Notes under the pieces: generated by a model
What the model was told of the DNA's origin: nothing
Database searches by the model: none
What the model saw: the letters and a program-made list of their open reading frames with translations, nothing else
Translations under genes and position numbers: made by a program
Part shown: piece by piece, positions 52,745 to 62,308 of the stretch
Layout of the letters: every line of letters starts with the position of its first letter
Position numbering within the stretch: the stretch's first letter is position 1
Assembly (NCBI RefSeq): GCF_039544305.1
Contig: NZ_BAABLK010000093.1
Coordinates: forward strand, 1-64,000
Source: Paeniglutamicibacter antarcticus_C
GTDB lineage: Bacteria > Actinomycetota > Actinomycetes > Actinomycetales > Micrococcaceae
DNA length: 64,000 bases
Direction of reading: 5' to 3'

Positions 52745-53560
52745 ATGAAGAAGAACTCAATTTTCGCTCGCCTGTTCGGAATCGGCAGGGCAAACGCAAA
52801 CGCCGCATTGGATGCGCTGGAAGACCCGCAGAAAATGCTGGACCAGAACGTTCGCGACTACACCGAGAACATCGCCAAGGCCGAGACAGCCGTCGCCCAG
52901 ACCATCGGGAACCTGCGCATGCTCGAAGAGGACCACAAGACCGCGGGGGAAGAAGCCAAGCAGTGGGGCACCAAGGCGCTTGCCGCATCGAACAAGGCCG
53001 AGGAGTATGCAACGGCCGGCGATGCGCTGAACGCGGAGAAGTTCAACAAGTTGGCCACCGTGGCCATCCAGCGCCAGATGTCCAGCGAGAAGAAGGCTGC
53101 CAACGCCGAACCGAACATCATTTCGCAGCGCAAGGTCGTCGAGCAGCTCAAGACCGGGCTGAACACCATGTCGACCAAGCGCCAGGAGTTGGTTTCCAAG
53201 CGCGATGAACTGGTGGCCCGTGCGCGCAACGCAAAGACCCAGAGCCAGATGATGGATGCCGTCAAGGCCCTGGACATGAGCGACCCCACCTCGGAGATCG
53301 GCCGCTTCGAGGCCAAGATCCGTGCCGACGAGGCCAAGGTGCGCGGCGCCGCCGAGCTGGCCTCGTCCTCGCTGGATGCACAGTTCGCCTCTCTTGAAGA
53401 CCTTGGCGAATCAACCGAGGTCGAAGCACGGTTGGCGGCGATGAAGTCCGAAAGCAACATCCTGGAGCAGTCCTCCGCTGCCCCGGAGATCGAAGAAGCT
53501 CCGGCGGGGTCGGACATCGAGGCCCGCTTGGCGGCATTGAAGGCCAAGAACGAGGCCTAG
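52745..53560 (+). CDS. PspA/IM30 (ESCRT-III-like) membrane stress protein
   Basis: An ESCRT-III-like, almost entirely helical protein of 271 residues. The typical start is FARLFGIGRANANAALDALEDPQKML, followed by a long coiled coil (about residues 20-190) and a tail with an extra helix ending IEARLAALKAKN. PspA proteins bind stressed membranes and protect the proton-motive force. The single-gene arrangement has no pspF/pspBC partners, as in other actinobacteria. It is followed by a terminator. Confidence 0.92.
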   Translation: MKKNSIFARLFGIGRANANAALDALEDPQKMLDQNVRDYTENIAKAETAVAQTIGNLRMLEEDHKTAGEEAKQWGTKALAASNKAEEYATAGDALNAEKFNKLATVAIQRQMSSEKKAANAEPNIISQRKVVEQLKTGLNTMSTKRQELVSKRDELVARARNAKTQSQMMDAVKALDMSDPTSEIGRFEAKIRADEAKVRGAAELASSSLDAQFASLEDLGESTEVEARLAAMKSESNILEQSSAAPEIEEAPAGSDIEARLAALKAKNEA

Positions 53561-53608
53561 CCCTGGTGGAGGCCGCTTCGGCCTTGATCACGCATGGGCC
53601 GGCAAGAT

Positions 53609-53638
53609 GTGGTGGGTACGGTTAATCGCACCCACCAC
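53609..53638 (+). terminator. Rho-independent terminator after pspA
   Basis: A 9-bp perfect stem (53609-53617 and 53630-53638) with a 12-nt loop is followed within a few bases by CCTTTT. It lies 48 bp after the pspA stop codon. Confidence 0.75.
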
Positions 53639-53768
53639 GGCCTTTTAACGCACCCCGATCGGATCTCATCCCCGTCCGGCTGCTTCATCCCTTGTCACAG
53701 ACCATGGATACCGTTGATTGCTCGCGTTTGCGTGGTTGAATGAGCTGACACGATCGGGAGGACCACGA

Positions 53769-54053
53769 ATGCGCAAGAGTCGCGGTTTTGCAGCAGGAAT
53801 CTTTTCTGGCTGGGGCCTTCTACTGATGTTGAGCCCCTTGGCCCTGTATCTGTTCATCCACGCGGACCCCGAGCGCACCGCCTGGGTCACCGCGGGCCCT
53901 CACCCCTTTAGCGATTTTGGGAGCGGCCCATACCAATTGCGGATGTACGTCGGGCTCTTTGCGGTCGGGGCCATCTTCTTGGCGGTCGGCTTGATCCTCG
54001 GTTCCGCACGGCGAGGGGAAGCACGTCGGCGTCATGGCGCCTGGCTCCTCTGA
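53769..54053 (+). CDS. Small hypothetical membrane protein
   Basis: A 94-residue protein with two membrane helices (FAAGIFSGWGLLLMLSPLALYLF and MYVGLFAVGAIFLAVGLILG) separated by an extracytoplasmic-like loop. The C-terminus is basic (ARRGEARRRHGAW). I do not recognise a family. ATG 53769 has GGGAGG 8 nt upstream, which supports translation. Confidence 0.65.
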   Translation: MRKSRGFAAGIFSGWGLLLMLSPLALYLFIHADPERTAWVTAGPHPFSDFGSGPYQLRMYVGLFAVGAIFLAVGLILGSARRGEARRRHGAWLL

Positions 54054-54525
54054 TTCAACAAAGCCTGGCTTCCACGTGCCTGTCCTTGGCTGTGGCACCG
54101 CGGATCCCCGCTCCTGAACCGGACGTAAACGTGTCCACGGGGGCCAGAAGGCCGCCCGTAGGTGGATCGATAGCCACCAATGGGCCGGGTGGTCCTCCAT
54201 AATCTCCGGATGTTTCCTCGGTTTCCCGCTTGAAGTTGGCCTGCGGGCACCTCACTACGAACCAGATCCCAGGGCGCCAAGCAAGCACCCGGGTATCTTG
54301 CCCTGTACGGCTGCCCTTGATCCCTGCCCAGAAAACTGCCGTGTCCATGATTGCTTGGGCCAAGCCCCTGTGTCGTGCGCGCATACGAATGCGCGACGGC
54401 CCTCGAGGGTCTCCGCTGGGGCTGGCCGGACTGTCAGGTCGTCGGCCCGCGCGCATCGACGTAGGGCCAGCGGCCGTGAACCGGTGCCTTAGCCGCATGG
54501 ATCGGCCGGTAGACTTGAGGGCGAC
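54054..54525. other. Intergenic region, nothing recognised
   Basis: The minus strand carries part of a 774-codon open frame that runs antisense through the next gene. It is rejected as a GC-rich shadow. No RNA gene was recognised. A TAGACT box lies 10 bp before the next ATG, with no good -35. Confidence 0.4.
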
Positions 54526-56040
54526 ATGACTGAGAATTTTTCGCAGGCCCACCAGGCTGGCACCGACGACCCATTTACCGCTGCCGAACTCGAGGCCGCC
54601 ATCAAGGTGCTGGGTCTGGTGCACCAGCTCGAACCCAAGGACGAGCGCCACGTTGCGGTACGCCGGGCAACGGGCAAGATGTTCAAGTCCGCAAAGCGCC
54701 ACCGCAAGAATGAGAAGCGTTCGGCGATCAACGCCGCGGACCGGGCCGTGGTTGAACGCACCGCCACAGGATCCCCGCAGCGTCTCGATGACGAGACCCT
54801 CGGTCTTGACCTCAGCACGCCCACGGAGGCGCATACCGCCGGGGAGTACATCAAGCCTCGCGGCTGCTACATCTGCAAGCAGCGATACACCACAGTCGAT
54901 GCCTTCCACCATTACCTGTGCCCCGAATGCGCGGCGGCGGGGCGCGATCGCCGCGATGCCCGCACCGACCTGTCCGGCAAACGCGCCCTGCTCACCGGCG
55001 GACGTGCCAAGATCGGCATGCACATTGCCTTGCGTCTGTTGCGCGACGGCGCCCACACCACGATCACCACCCGTTTCCCTCGCGATGCCGCCCGCCGCTT
55101 TACCGCCCTGGAAGACTCCGCCGACTGGATCCACCGTTTGCGCATCGTGGGTATCGACCTGCGCGACCCCTCCCAGGTCATCTCCTTGGCCGACAGGGTT
55201 GCCGCCGAGGGCCCGCTGGACATCCTGATCAACAATGCCGCGCAGACGGTGCGCCGCACCTCGAACTCCTACCTGCACCTGATCGAATCCGAGAACCAGC
55301 CGCTGGCCTCCGAACTTGAATTCGCCCACGGAGGCCCCGAAGTCTGGGGCCAGACCAGTCCCCCGTCCGAGCACCCTCGAGCCCTTGCCAGCGCGTTCCG
55401 CCTCGAGGATTCCACCTTGCTGGTCCCGGCTACCGAAACCAATTACGATGCCCAGTCCGTGGCCGACCTGGCGATGAAGGCCGGTTCGGCGACCCTTGAG
55501 CGCATTGCCTCCGGCACCGCGATCGACGCCGGCGGCATGGTTCCCGATGTCGTCACGGAGAACTCGTGGACGCAGATCCTGGGCAACGTGGATGCGCTGG
55601 AAATGCTCGAGGTCCAGTTGTGCAACGTCACCGCCCCGTTCCTGTTGGCCTCGCGGCTGCGCCCGGCGCTTGCGGCCAGTCAAGCGCACCGCAAGTACAT
55701 CGTGAACGTCTCTGCCATGGAGGGCCAGTTCTCCCGCCGATACAAGGGCGCTGGGCATCCCCACACGAACATGGCTAAAGCCTCGCTGAACATGCTCACG
55801 CGCACCAGCGCCGAGGAAATGCTCACCACCGACCGGATCTTGATGTCCGCGGTGGACACCGGATGGATCACCGACGAACGGCCGCACGATTCCAAGGTCC
55901 GCATGGTCGCCGAAGGCTGGCACGCGCCGCTTGACCTCATTGACGGCGCGGCCCGGGTCTACCAACCGATCGTCGACGGGGAACGCGGCATCGACCTTTA
56001 CGGCTGCTTCCTGAAGGACTACGAACCCTCCCCCTGGTAG
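54526..56040 (+). CDS. SDR-fold oxidoreductase-like protein with a zinc ribbon
   Basis: A 504-residue protein in three parts. An N-terminal basic region (about residues 20-75) is followed by a C4 zinc ribbon (Cys114, Cys117, Cys132, Cys135) and then an SDR-like Rossmann domain (ALLTGGRAKIGMHIA from about residue 154, ILINNAAQTV, VNVSAMEGQF). The position of the SDR catalytic Tyr is occupied by Thr in HTNMAKAS, while the Lys is kept. This makes classical SDR catalysis doubtful. An insertion of about 90 residues follows NNAAQ. The family occurs in many bacteria and plants; its substrate is unknown to me. Confidence 0.82.
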   Translation: MTENFSQAHQAGTDDPFTAAELEAAIKVLGLVHQLEPKDERHVAVRRATGKMFKSAKRHRKNEKRSAINAADRAVVERTATGSPQRLDDETLGLDLSTPTEAHTAGEYIKPRGCYICKQRYTTVDAFHHYLCPECAAAGRDRRDARTDLSGKRALLTGGRAKIGMHIALRLLRDGAHTTITTRFPRDAARRFTALEDSADWIHRLRIVGIDLRDPSQVISLADRVAAEGPLDILINNAAQTVRRTSNSYLHLIESENQPLASELEFAHGGPEVWGQTSPPSEHPRALASAFRLEDSTLLVPATETNYDAQSVADLAMKAGSATLERIASGTAIDAGGMVPDVVTENSWTQILGNVDALEMLEVQLCNVTAPFLLASRLRPALAASQAHRKYIVNVSAMEGQFSRRYKGAGHPHTNMAKASLNMLTRTSAEEMLTTDRILMSAVDTGWITDERPHDSKVRMVAEGWHAPLDLIDGAARVYQPIVDGERGIDLYGCFLKDYEPSPW

Positions 56041-56112
56041 GCGCAACGACGGACCGATCCAAACGGAGCTTGACCACGTCCGGTCGGTGGTGCCACCGCG
56101 TCGTGACCATTC

Positions 56113-56150
56113 AACTTGCACCGAATGCAAACATGCACATAGTGTAAGTT
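56113..56150 (+). promoter_or_regulatory. Promoter overlapped by an operator-like inverted repeat
   Basis: TTGCAC (56116-56121) is separated by 18 bp from TAGTGT (56140-56145), a good promoter for the plus strand. AACTTGCAC (56113-56121) and GTGTAAGTT (56142-56150) form an inverted repeat with one mismatch overlapping both boxes. Transcription would start near 56152, giving a leader of about 350 nt before the MMPL gene, or a leaderless short frame from GTG 56152. Repressor control of the transporter is inferred. Confidence 0.5.
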
Positions 56151-56502
56151 CGTGAACTTGTTTTCCTTGCACACCCTCGATCGGCCCCGAACAGTTTCGC
56201 GGGCCGCCCAACGCATGTCCGTTGCTCCCCGGCACCTCCGGTCGAGGGCTGCCGCGGCACCCCTCTTGGTGGCCGGGCACCGGAATGCGTGCAGCGCAAC
56301 CTGTCCATTTCCACGGCTCCCGGTTCCGGCTCCCTGCCTCCGCCTCTCCAGCCCTTCCGGCGCTCCGAGAAGCGAACATCCAGCACCAAACCGGCCCGCC
56401 TGGAACACCCGAACGGGCACCCGGGTGACATTCCCCTTAGCAGGCTAGGAAAGTGCCTGTCCGCCGGCTCCATCATTTCCCCTCGTCAACTTGAAGGACA
56501 CC
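56151..56502 (+). other. Long leader or intergenic region of the MMPL gene
   Basis: A 98-codon frame starts at GTG 56152 but has a biased, arginine-, proline- and alanine-rich composition without family resemblance. It is not called as a gene. GAAGGACACC precedes the MMPL ATG at 56503. Nothing else was recognised. Confidence 0.35.
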
Positions 56503-59076
56503 ATGGCCGAATTCCTCTATCGTCTTGGACGCGGATCAGCGCGCCATGCACGAAAAATCATTGCCGCATGGTTCGCGGTCCTGCTGCTCGCTGCGGTGGC
56601 CTTCGCAGTGGGCGCAGGAACGCTGTCGAGCAACATCACCATTCCAGGAACCCCCACGGCCGAGGTGACCGACCGCCTCGCCACGGAGTTCCCCTCCGCT
56701 TCCGGAGGCACCGGGAGCATTGTTGCCCAAACCACCGGGGATAATCCGTTCTCCTCGACCCAGGAGGAAGCACTCGCCGCGCTGGCGGCCAAGGCAGGGT
56801 CGATCGACGGCGTGCAGGACGTCATCGATCCCTTTGCCACGCAGCAGCAGCGCTCCGAGCAGTCCGCCGCGATCACCGAGGGGCGCGACCAGCTATCGCA
56901 GGGGAACGCAAGGATCGACGCCGGCTTCTCGTCCTTGGACGCCGCCGGGGAAGAACTGGATGTGGGTGAGGCAAAACTCGACGCAGCGATTGCCCAAGCC
57001 CGCAGTGCCGGTGCCTATGAGAAGGCCAAGGCGCAGCTCGGCGCCCAGGCCCAACAGCTCGATGCGGGCCGCAAGGAACTCAAGAGCCAACGAGCGGACC
57101 TTGAATCAAAGCGTGCGGAGCTCAAGGAGCAAACCGCCAAGCTCGAACAGGGTGCCTCGCTGCTGGAGATGGCCGCTGAGATCCGCACGGTCTCGAAGGA
57201 CGATACCGCGGCGGTCACCACGGTGATCTTCACCGAGGCGCAAATGAACGTCAGCCAGGAAACCAAGGACGCGCTCGTCGCGCTCTATGCGCAGAACCCC
57301 GTCGACGGTGTGCAAATCGACTTCTCCTCGGAGGTCTCCCAAGGCATCCCTAGCATTCTCGGTCCCGGCGAAGTCATCGGCCTGGTTGTCGCCGGGGTCG
57401 TCCTGGTGCTGATGCTGGGGACCTTCATCGGTGCGGGCCTGCCGCTGCTCACCGCCTTGCTGGGCGTGGGAATCGGCGCACTTGGCGCACTCTCCCTTTC
57501 CAGCATGCTGGAAATGACCTCGGTGACCCCGGTCCTTGGCGTGATGCTCGGCTTGGCCGTGGGCATTGACTACTCCCTGTTCATCATCAACCGACACCGG
57601 CACCAGCTCAAGGAAGGCCTGGGTGTGCGCGAATCCATCGCCCTGGCCAACGGGACCTCCGGCAATGCCGTGGTCTTTGCCGGCGCCACGGTCTTCATCG
57701 CGCTGCTGGCACTGAATGTCACCGGGATCCCGTTCCTGGGACTGATGGGCAGCGTCGGTGCGGGAAGCGTCTTGATCGCGGTGCTCGTTGCCATCACGCT
57801 GACTCCGGCCTTGTTGTCGCTGGTGGGCACCAAGATTCTCAGCCGCAAGGAACGTTCCCGGGCCCTTGGCATGCCGGGAACCGGTAAAGGCACCGAGCCC
57901 CGGCATGCCAAGGGTTCAACGCTCAAGCCGATGTCCACCAAGGGAGCCATCGCCACCGCCTTTGCCGCGGTCCTGGTGTTGCTGGTGATCGCCACCCCGG
58001 CCCTGGATCTTCGCCTGAACCTTCCCGATGGCTCCTCTGAGGCCTCCGACACCACCGAATACCGGGCCTACACGACGATCTCGGAGCGCTTCGGCGAAGG
58101 AGTGAATGGCCCGCTGCTGGTCGTGGCGGACCTGCCCGGAAGCCCGAGCGAGGACGAGGCGCTTGCCGACCAAGCACGGATCGCCAAGGCGCTATTCGAC
58201 CAACAGGATGTCCTTGCCGTCGCCCCGGCAGGCACCTCGAAGGACCGCACTGTTGCTGCGTTCCAGGTCATTCCGGCCGAGGGGCCAACGAGCATTTCGA
58301 CCGAGAACCTCGTCCATGACCTACGTGAGCTCTCGCCCCTCGAGGGCACTTATGACCTCGGGGTCGCCGGGTCGGCCAGCGGCAACGTGGATATTTCCGA
58401 GAAGCTTGCGCAGGCACTTCCGGTGTATCTCGGCGTGGTCGTCGGGCTCTCGATGCTGATCCTGCTGCTGGTCTTCCGGTCCATCTTCGTCCCGGTCATT
58501 GCGACGCTGGGCTTCATCCTGTCCTACTTCGCCGCGTTGGGTGGGGTCGTGGCGATCTACCAGTGGGGTTGGCTGCCGGCGGTCTTTGGCGTGGAAAGCC
58601 CCGGTCCCATCCTGAACTTCCTGCCCACGCTGCTGGTGGGAATCCTGTTTGGCTTGGCGATGGATTACCAGCTGTTCCTTGGCTCGGGAATGCGCGAATC
58701 CTTCGTGCACGGAGCACCGGCACGCCTGGCCGTGATCAAGGGTGTGCGGGCCGGACGCGCAGTGGTCTCCGCAGCGGCGATCATCATGATCTCCGTCTTC
58801 GGAGGCTTCGTGTTCTCGGACAGTTCCATGATCCGTCCCATCGGGTTCGCGCTGGCCTTCGGCGTGCTGGTCGACGCGTTCGTGGTGCGCATGCTGTTGA
58901 TCCCGGCTCTCATGCACCTTGCGGGCAACGCCGCGTGGTGGCTGCCCAAGTGGCTGGACCGCATCATGCCGGATGTCGATGTTGAAGGCTCCAGCCTCGA
59001 ACGCAGCCACCCCCATGCAGATGCAGGTCAGCTGACCGCGCCGGAACCTGCAGGGGGCGATCACCGCAGAGCCTGA
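56503..59076 (+). CDS. MMPL family RND transporter
   Basis: An 857-residue inner-membrane transporter of the MMPL/YdfJ type. The layout is the RND duplicated one. One membrane helix (LLAAVAFAVGAGTL) precedes an extracytoplasmic domain that contains a coiled-coil hairpin (about residues 130-230, KLDAAIAQARSAGAYEKAKAQ). A five-helix bundle with GIDYSLFIINRHR follows, carrying the proton-relay Asp-Tyr pair. The second half repeats this with AMDYQLFLGSGM. The substrate (lipid, drug or peptide) is not predictable. The start is ATG 56503 with GAAGGA 5 nt upstream. A TTG 12 bp earlier is in frame but unlikely. Confidence 0.92.
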   Translation: MAEFLYRLGRGSARHARKIIAAWFAVLLLAAVAFAVGAGTLSSNITIPGTPTAEVTDRLATEFPSASGGTGSIVAQTTGDNPFSSTQEEALAALAAKAGSIDGVQDVIDPFATQQQRSEQSAAITEGRDQLSQGNARIDAGFSSLDAAGEELDVGEAKLDAAIAQARSAGAYEKAKAQLGAQAQQLDAGRKELKSQRADLESKRAELKEQTAKLEQGASLLEMAAEIRTVSKDDTAAVTTVIFTEAQMNVSQETKDALVALYAQNPVDGVQIDFSSEVSQGIPSILGPGEVIGLVVAGVVLVLMLGTFIGAGLPLLTALLGVGIGALGALSLSSMLEMTSVTPVLGVMLGLAVGIDYSLFIINRHRHQLKEGLGVRESIALANGTSGNAVVFAGATVFIALLALNVTGIPFLGLMGSVGAGSVLIAVLVAITLTPALLSLVGTKILSRKERSRALGMPGTGKGTEPRHAKGSTLKPMSTKGAIATAFAAVLVLLVIATPALDLRLNLPDGSSEASDTTEYRAYTTISERFGEGVNGPLLVVADLPGSPSEDEALADQARIAKALFDQQDVLAVAPAGTSKDRTVAAFQVIPAEGPTSISTENLVHDLRELSPLEGTYDLGVAGSASGNVDISEKLAQALPVYLGVVVGLSMLILLLVFRSIFVPVIATLGFILSYFAALGGVVAIYQWGWLPAVFGVESPGPILNFLPTLLVGILFGLAMDYQLFLGSGMRESFVHGAPARLAVIKGVRAGRAVVSAAAIIMISVFGGFVFSDSSMIRPIGFALAFGVLVDAFVVRMLLIPALMHLAGNAAWWLPKWLDRIMPDVDVEGSSLERSHPHADAGQLTAPEPAGGDHRRA

Positions 59077-59255
59077 CGTGCACTGATCACAGCACCTGCC
59101 GTGGTGCCGCCACTGCCCTCTCGTGCAGGGGCCAATGGCGGTACCACGGACTTGGTGCCGGGCCCGGATCGCCGGTCGGGCCACAGCCTCGGGCCACATT
59201 CCTCCTCCGAGACTCTCAAACGCTCGTTTCATGTTTGAATGGTCTGGTGGATCAC

Positions 59256-61895
59256 ATGCGAAGAATCTCAGGCCCGAACGAAAACCTCTCCCGCGACGAA
59301 GCAGCTTGGCGCGCACAAACCCTCAGGGTGCTCGCCTACAAGGTTGAACTGGACCTAAGCCAGGCGCAGGACCCGACGGTCACCGGGTACCGCTCCAAGA
59401 CCACCTTGGACGTCGTGGCCCACGGCACCAGCGGCACGTTCCTGGACTTCATCCACGAATCGGTCGAGTCGATCACCCTCAACGGGGCTGCCGTGGACCT
59501 GGCGCAAGCCGTCGACGGCTCGCGCATCTACCTTGACGGCCTGGGCCAGGGAAATGACGCCGTGAACTCCGTGGTCATCGACGGGCATGCGAAGTATTCG
59601 CGCAGCGGCGAGGGCCTGCACCGTTACGTGGATCCGGCCGACGGGGAGACCTACTGCTACACCCAGTTCGAACCGGCCGACGCCCGCCGCGTCTATGCGA
59701 ACTTCGAACAGCCCGATTTGAAGGCGCCGTTCACCTTCATCGTGCGCGCACCGAGCCAATGGCACGTTGGTTCGAACCAAGCCGCCGCCCGCCTCGAGGA
59801 TCACGGGGACGGCACGGCGACGACGCACTTCGCGACGACCTTGCCGATCTCCACCTACATCACCACGGTGTTGGCGGGCCCCTACTTCGTGGCGACCGAT
59901 TCCTACAGCTACACCCGCCCCGACGGGACCGAGCTGGTGATTGACCTGAACGCGACCTGCCGTGTCTCCCTCGCCGAGCACTTCGATGCGCAAAACATCC
60001 TGGACCTGACCAAGACCGGGCTGGATTTCTTCCACGAACTCTTCGACTACCCCTACCCGTGGGGCAAGTACGATTCGGCATTCGTTCCCGAATACAACCT
60101 CGGCGCCATGGAGAACCCCGGGCTGGTCACGTTCACCGAGTCCTACGTGTTCACCTCCCGGGCCACCGAGGCGCAGTACGAGCAGCGGTCCAACACCTTG
60201 ATGCACGAGATGGTGCACATGTGGTTCGGCGACCTGGTCACCATGTCCTGGTGGGATGACCTGTGGCTCAAGGAGTCCTTCGCGGACTACATCGGCACCC
60301 TGGCCAACGCCGACGCCACGGAGTTCACCACCGCGTGGACCACCTTCGCCAACCGCCGCAAGGGGTGGGCCTACGTGGCCGACCAGCTGCCCTCGACGCA
60401 CCCGATCGTCGCGGACATCACCGATCTCGAGGCGGCAAAGCAGAACTTCGACGGGATCACCTATGCCAAGGGCGCCTCGGTGCTCAAGCAGCTAGCAGCC
60501 TACGTGGGGGCAGAGGCCTTCCGCAATGCCGCCCGCAGCTACTTCCGTGCCCATGAATTTGCCAACACCACGCTCACCGACTTCCTCATCGCCCTGGGCG
60601 AGGCCTCGGGCCGCGACATGGGTTCCTGGTCCGACGCGTGGCTCAAGACCGCAGGGGTGCCGCGCCTGGGCGTGGAGCTCCAACTGGCCAATGGCGCAAT
60701 CACCGCGGCCAGGCTCACCCAGTCCGGCACCGACCCCATCACCGGTGCGGACATCAGGCACCCGCACGTGCTCAACGTGGGCCTGTTCGACATCCTCGAC
60801 GGAACCCTCACCCGCACCTCCATCCACCGCGTGGAACTCACCGGCGCCGGCATCGACCTGCCCTTCCTCACCGGCCGGCCACGCCCGGATTTGATCCTCC
60901 CCAACGACGGGGATGACACCTACGCCATGGTGGACTTCGACGAGGATTCCCTGGCGACGTTGCTGGGCCACCTGGGCACCCTTGGTGACCCGCTGGCCCG
61001 CGCCACCTGCTGGGCCGCCCTGTGGAACATGGTGCGCGATGCCCGGCTTCCGGCACCGGAATTCCTGCTGGCGGTACGCGCGCACGCCGGTTCCCTGACC
61101 GAGGTCTCGGTCTTCGCCCAGGTCCTCGCCCAGGGAAACACTGCCATCACCCAGTACCTGCCGCCGGGCCAACGCAGGGTCCAGCGCCAAGCACTGGCAG
61201 ATTCCATTACCGGTTGGCTCGAGCGCGCAGAGCCGGGAAGCGACGCTCAGATCGCTGCCGCGCGAGCCCTGGCCGTGCTGGCACGCGGCGGGGTCGCGGG
61301 GGACATCGTTGACTCCCTGCTGGCCGGGGAGAACCGGTTCGCGGGCCTGGAGCTTGACGAGGAACTGCGCTGGGCACTGTGGGCGGCCAAGGCAGCCACC
61401 GGCGAACTGGACGATAACGCCCTGGCCAAGTTGGAAGCCGACGCCGCGGCTCAGCCCTCGGCGGTCTCCACCGCCGGCCGCCTGCTCGCCCTTGCCGCAC
61501 GCCCCGAGGCCCAGGTGAAGGAAAGTGCATTCAACGCGGTGCTTTCCGGACACCACGCCGATGGATCAGCCCTGTCCAACGAGGCGATCTCCGCCACCGC
61601 CGCCGGGTTCCTGCTGGGCACCCACGAGCTGCTCGATGTCCACTACGGTGCTTACTGGCCCGCACTTGAGCAAATCTGGTCCTCCATGAGCATCGGCATG
61701 GCCACCCGCGTGATCAGCGGACTCTTCCCGGGATCCCAGGACCGTGTCGATGACGGTACCCACCCGGTGATGGCCCAACTGGAGAGCTGGCTCAACGGCC
61801 ACCCGAAGGCACCGCGCGCACTGCGCCGGATCCTCGCGGAGCAACGCGATGCACTGGAACGCTCGCTGGCCGCCCAGGAACTCGCCTCGCGCTAG
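59256..61895 (+). CDS. pepN: Aminopeptidase N (M1 family)
   Basis: Zinc metallopeptidase that removes N-terminal residues from peptides in the cytoplasm. GAMEN (near residue 283) binds the substrate N-terminus. The zinc motif HEMVH is at residues 317-321, with Glu340 18 residues later, and catalytic Tyr sits in the YAKGASVLKQL region. The C-terminal half is the ERAP-like helical domain. At 879 residues the length is normal for actinobacterial PepN. Start ATG 59256 (MRRISGPNENL); a TTG at 59235 is in frame but has no ribosome site. A terminator hairpin follows. Confidence 0.93.
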   Translation: MRRISGPNENLSRDEAAWRAQTLRVLAYKVELDLSQAQDPTVTGYRSKTTLDVVAHGTSGTFLDFIHESVESITLNGAAVDLAQAVDGSRIYLDGLGQGNDAVNSVVIDGHAKYSRSGEGLHRYVDPADGETYCYTQFEPADARRVYANFEQPDLKAPFTFIVRAPSQWHVGSNQAAARLEDHGDGTATTHFATTLPISTYITTVLAGPYFVATDSYSYTRPDGTELVIDLNATCRVSLAEHFDAQNILDLTKTGLDFFHELFDYPYPWGKYDSAFVPEYNLGAMENPGLVTFTESYVFTSRATEAQYEQRSNTLMHEMVHMWFGDLVTMSWWDDLWLKESFADYIGTLANADATEFTTAWTTFANRRKGWAYVADQLPSTHPIVADITDLEAAKQNFDGITYAKGASVLKQLAAYVGAEAFRNAARSYFRAHEFANTTLTDFLIALGEASGRDMGSWSDAWLKTAGVPRLGVELQLANGAITAARLTQSGTDPITGADIRHPHVLNVGLFDILDGTLTRTSIHRVELTGAGIDLPFLTGRPRPDLILPNDGDDTYAMVDFDEDSLATLLGHLGTLGDPLARATCWAALWNMVRDARLPAPEFLLAVRAHAGSLTEVSVFAQVLAQGNTAITQYLPPGQRRVQRQALADSITGWLERAEPGSDAQIAAARALAVLARGGVAGDIVDSLLAGENRFAGLELDEELRWALWAAKAATGELDDNALAKLEADAAAQPSAVSTAGRLLALAARPEAQVKESAFNAVLSGHHADGSALSNEAISATAAGFLLGTHELLDVHYGAYWPALEQIWSSMSIGMATRVISGLFPGSQDRVDDGTHPVMAQLESWLNGHPKAPRALRRILAEQRDALERSLAAQELASR

Positions 61896-61923
61896 GTTCC
61901 ACGGCACCAACAACTCCAACACG

Positions 61924-61980
61924 CCAAGGGGCAGATGTTTCCTTCCGCGGACACCACGTGAGGAAGCATCCGCCCCTTGG
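61924..61980 (+). terminator. Hairpin terminator after pepN
   Basis: Arms 61924-61942 and 61962-61980 pair over 19 bp, with one mismatch and one G-U wobble, around a 19-nt loop. The structure begins 28 bp after the pepN stop codon. Confidence 0.6.
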
Positions 61981-62308
61981 CCATCGGTCCGCAAGGCCGG
62001 GCCTTCGTCGCCTTGGGCACGCCCCGCGGAAGGTATTTCCCCCAGGACCCCGATGATCTACGGATCGCTGGCCTCCACCATCGATCTGATGGTGAAGGCC
62101 GACCACCGCACGAGAGCCTGCGGGTGGATCCCGTCCGGCGTGCGTGGTAGCGAGGTCTCAATGTTATAAACACCAGGTCTTGCACCCGACGGCTGCAACC
62201 TCGCGCCCCCGGGCTTGCGCCGGTTTTTAAACGGCGCGGTTGGTCATCGGTGGCGCTGATGAATTACGGTTGCCAGTATCCTTGTTCCACAGCTCGAAGG
62301 AGATCCCC
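61981..62308. other. Intergenic region upstream of the aldehyde dehydrogenase
   Basis: No gene was seen. It ends with GAAGGAG 6 nt before the ATG at 62309. The frame of the dehydrogenase is open for a further 69 bp without similarity. Confidence 0.4.

Noticed and set aside
54055..56379. A 774-codon open frame on the minus strand opposite the SDR-like gene
   Set aside because: It is antisense to a well-supported gene, has a Gly/Val/Arg-biased composition with no family match, and covers an intergenic region. High GC commonly leaves such shadows.
56152..56448. A 98-codon frame from GTG 56152 upstream of the MMPL gene
   Set aside because: It could be translated from the nearby promoter, but its composition is arginine/proline/alanine-rich without any motif, so it is kept only as a note under the promoter finding.
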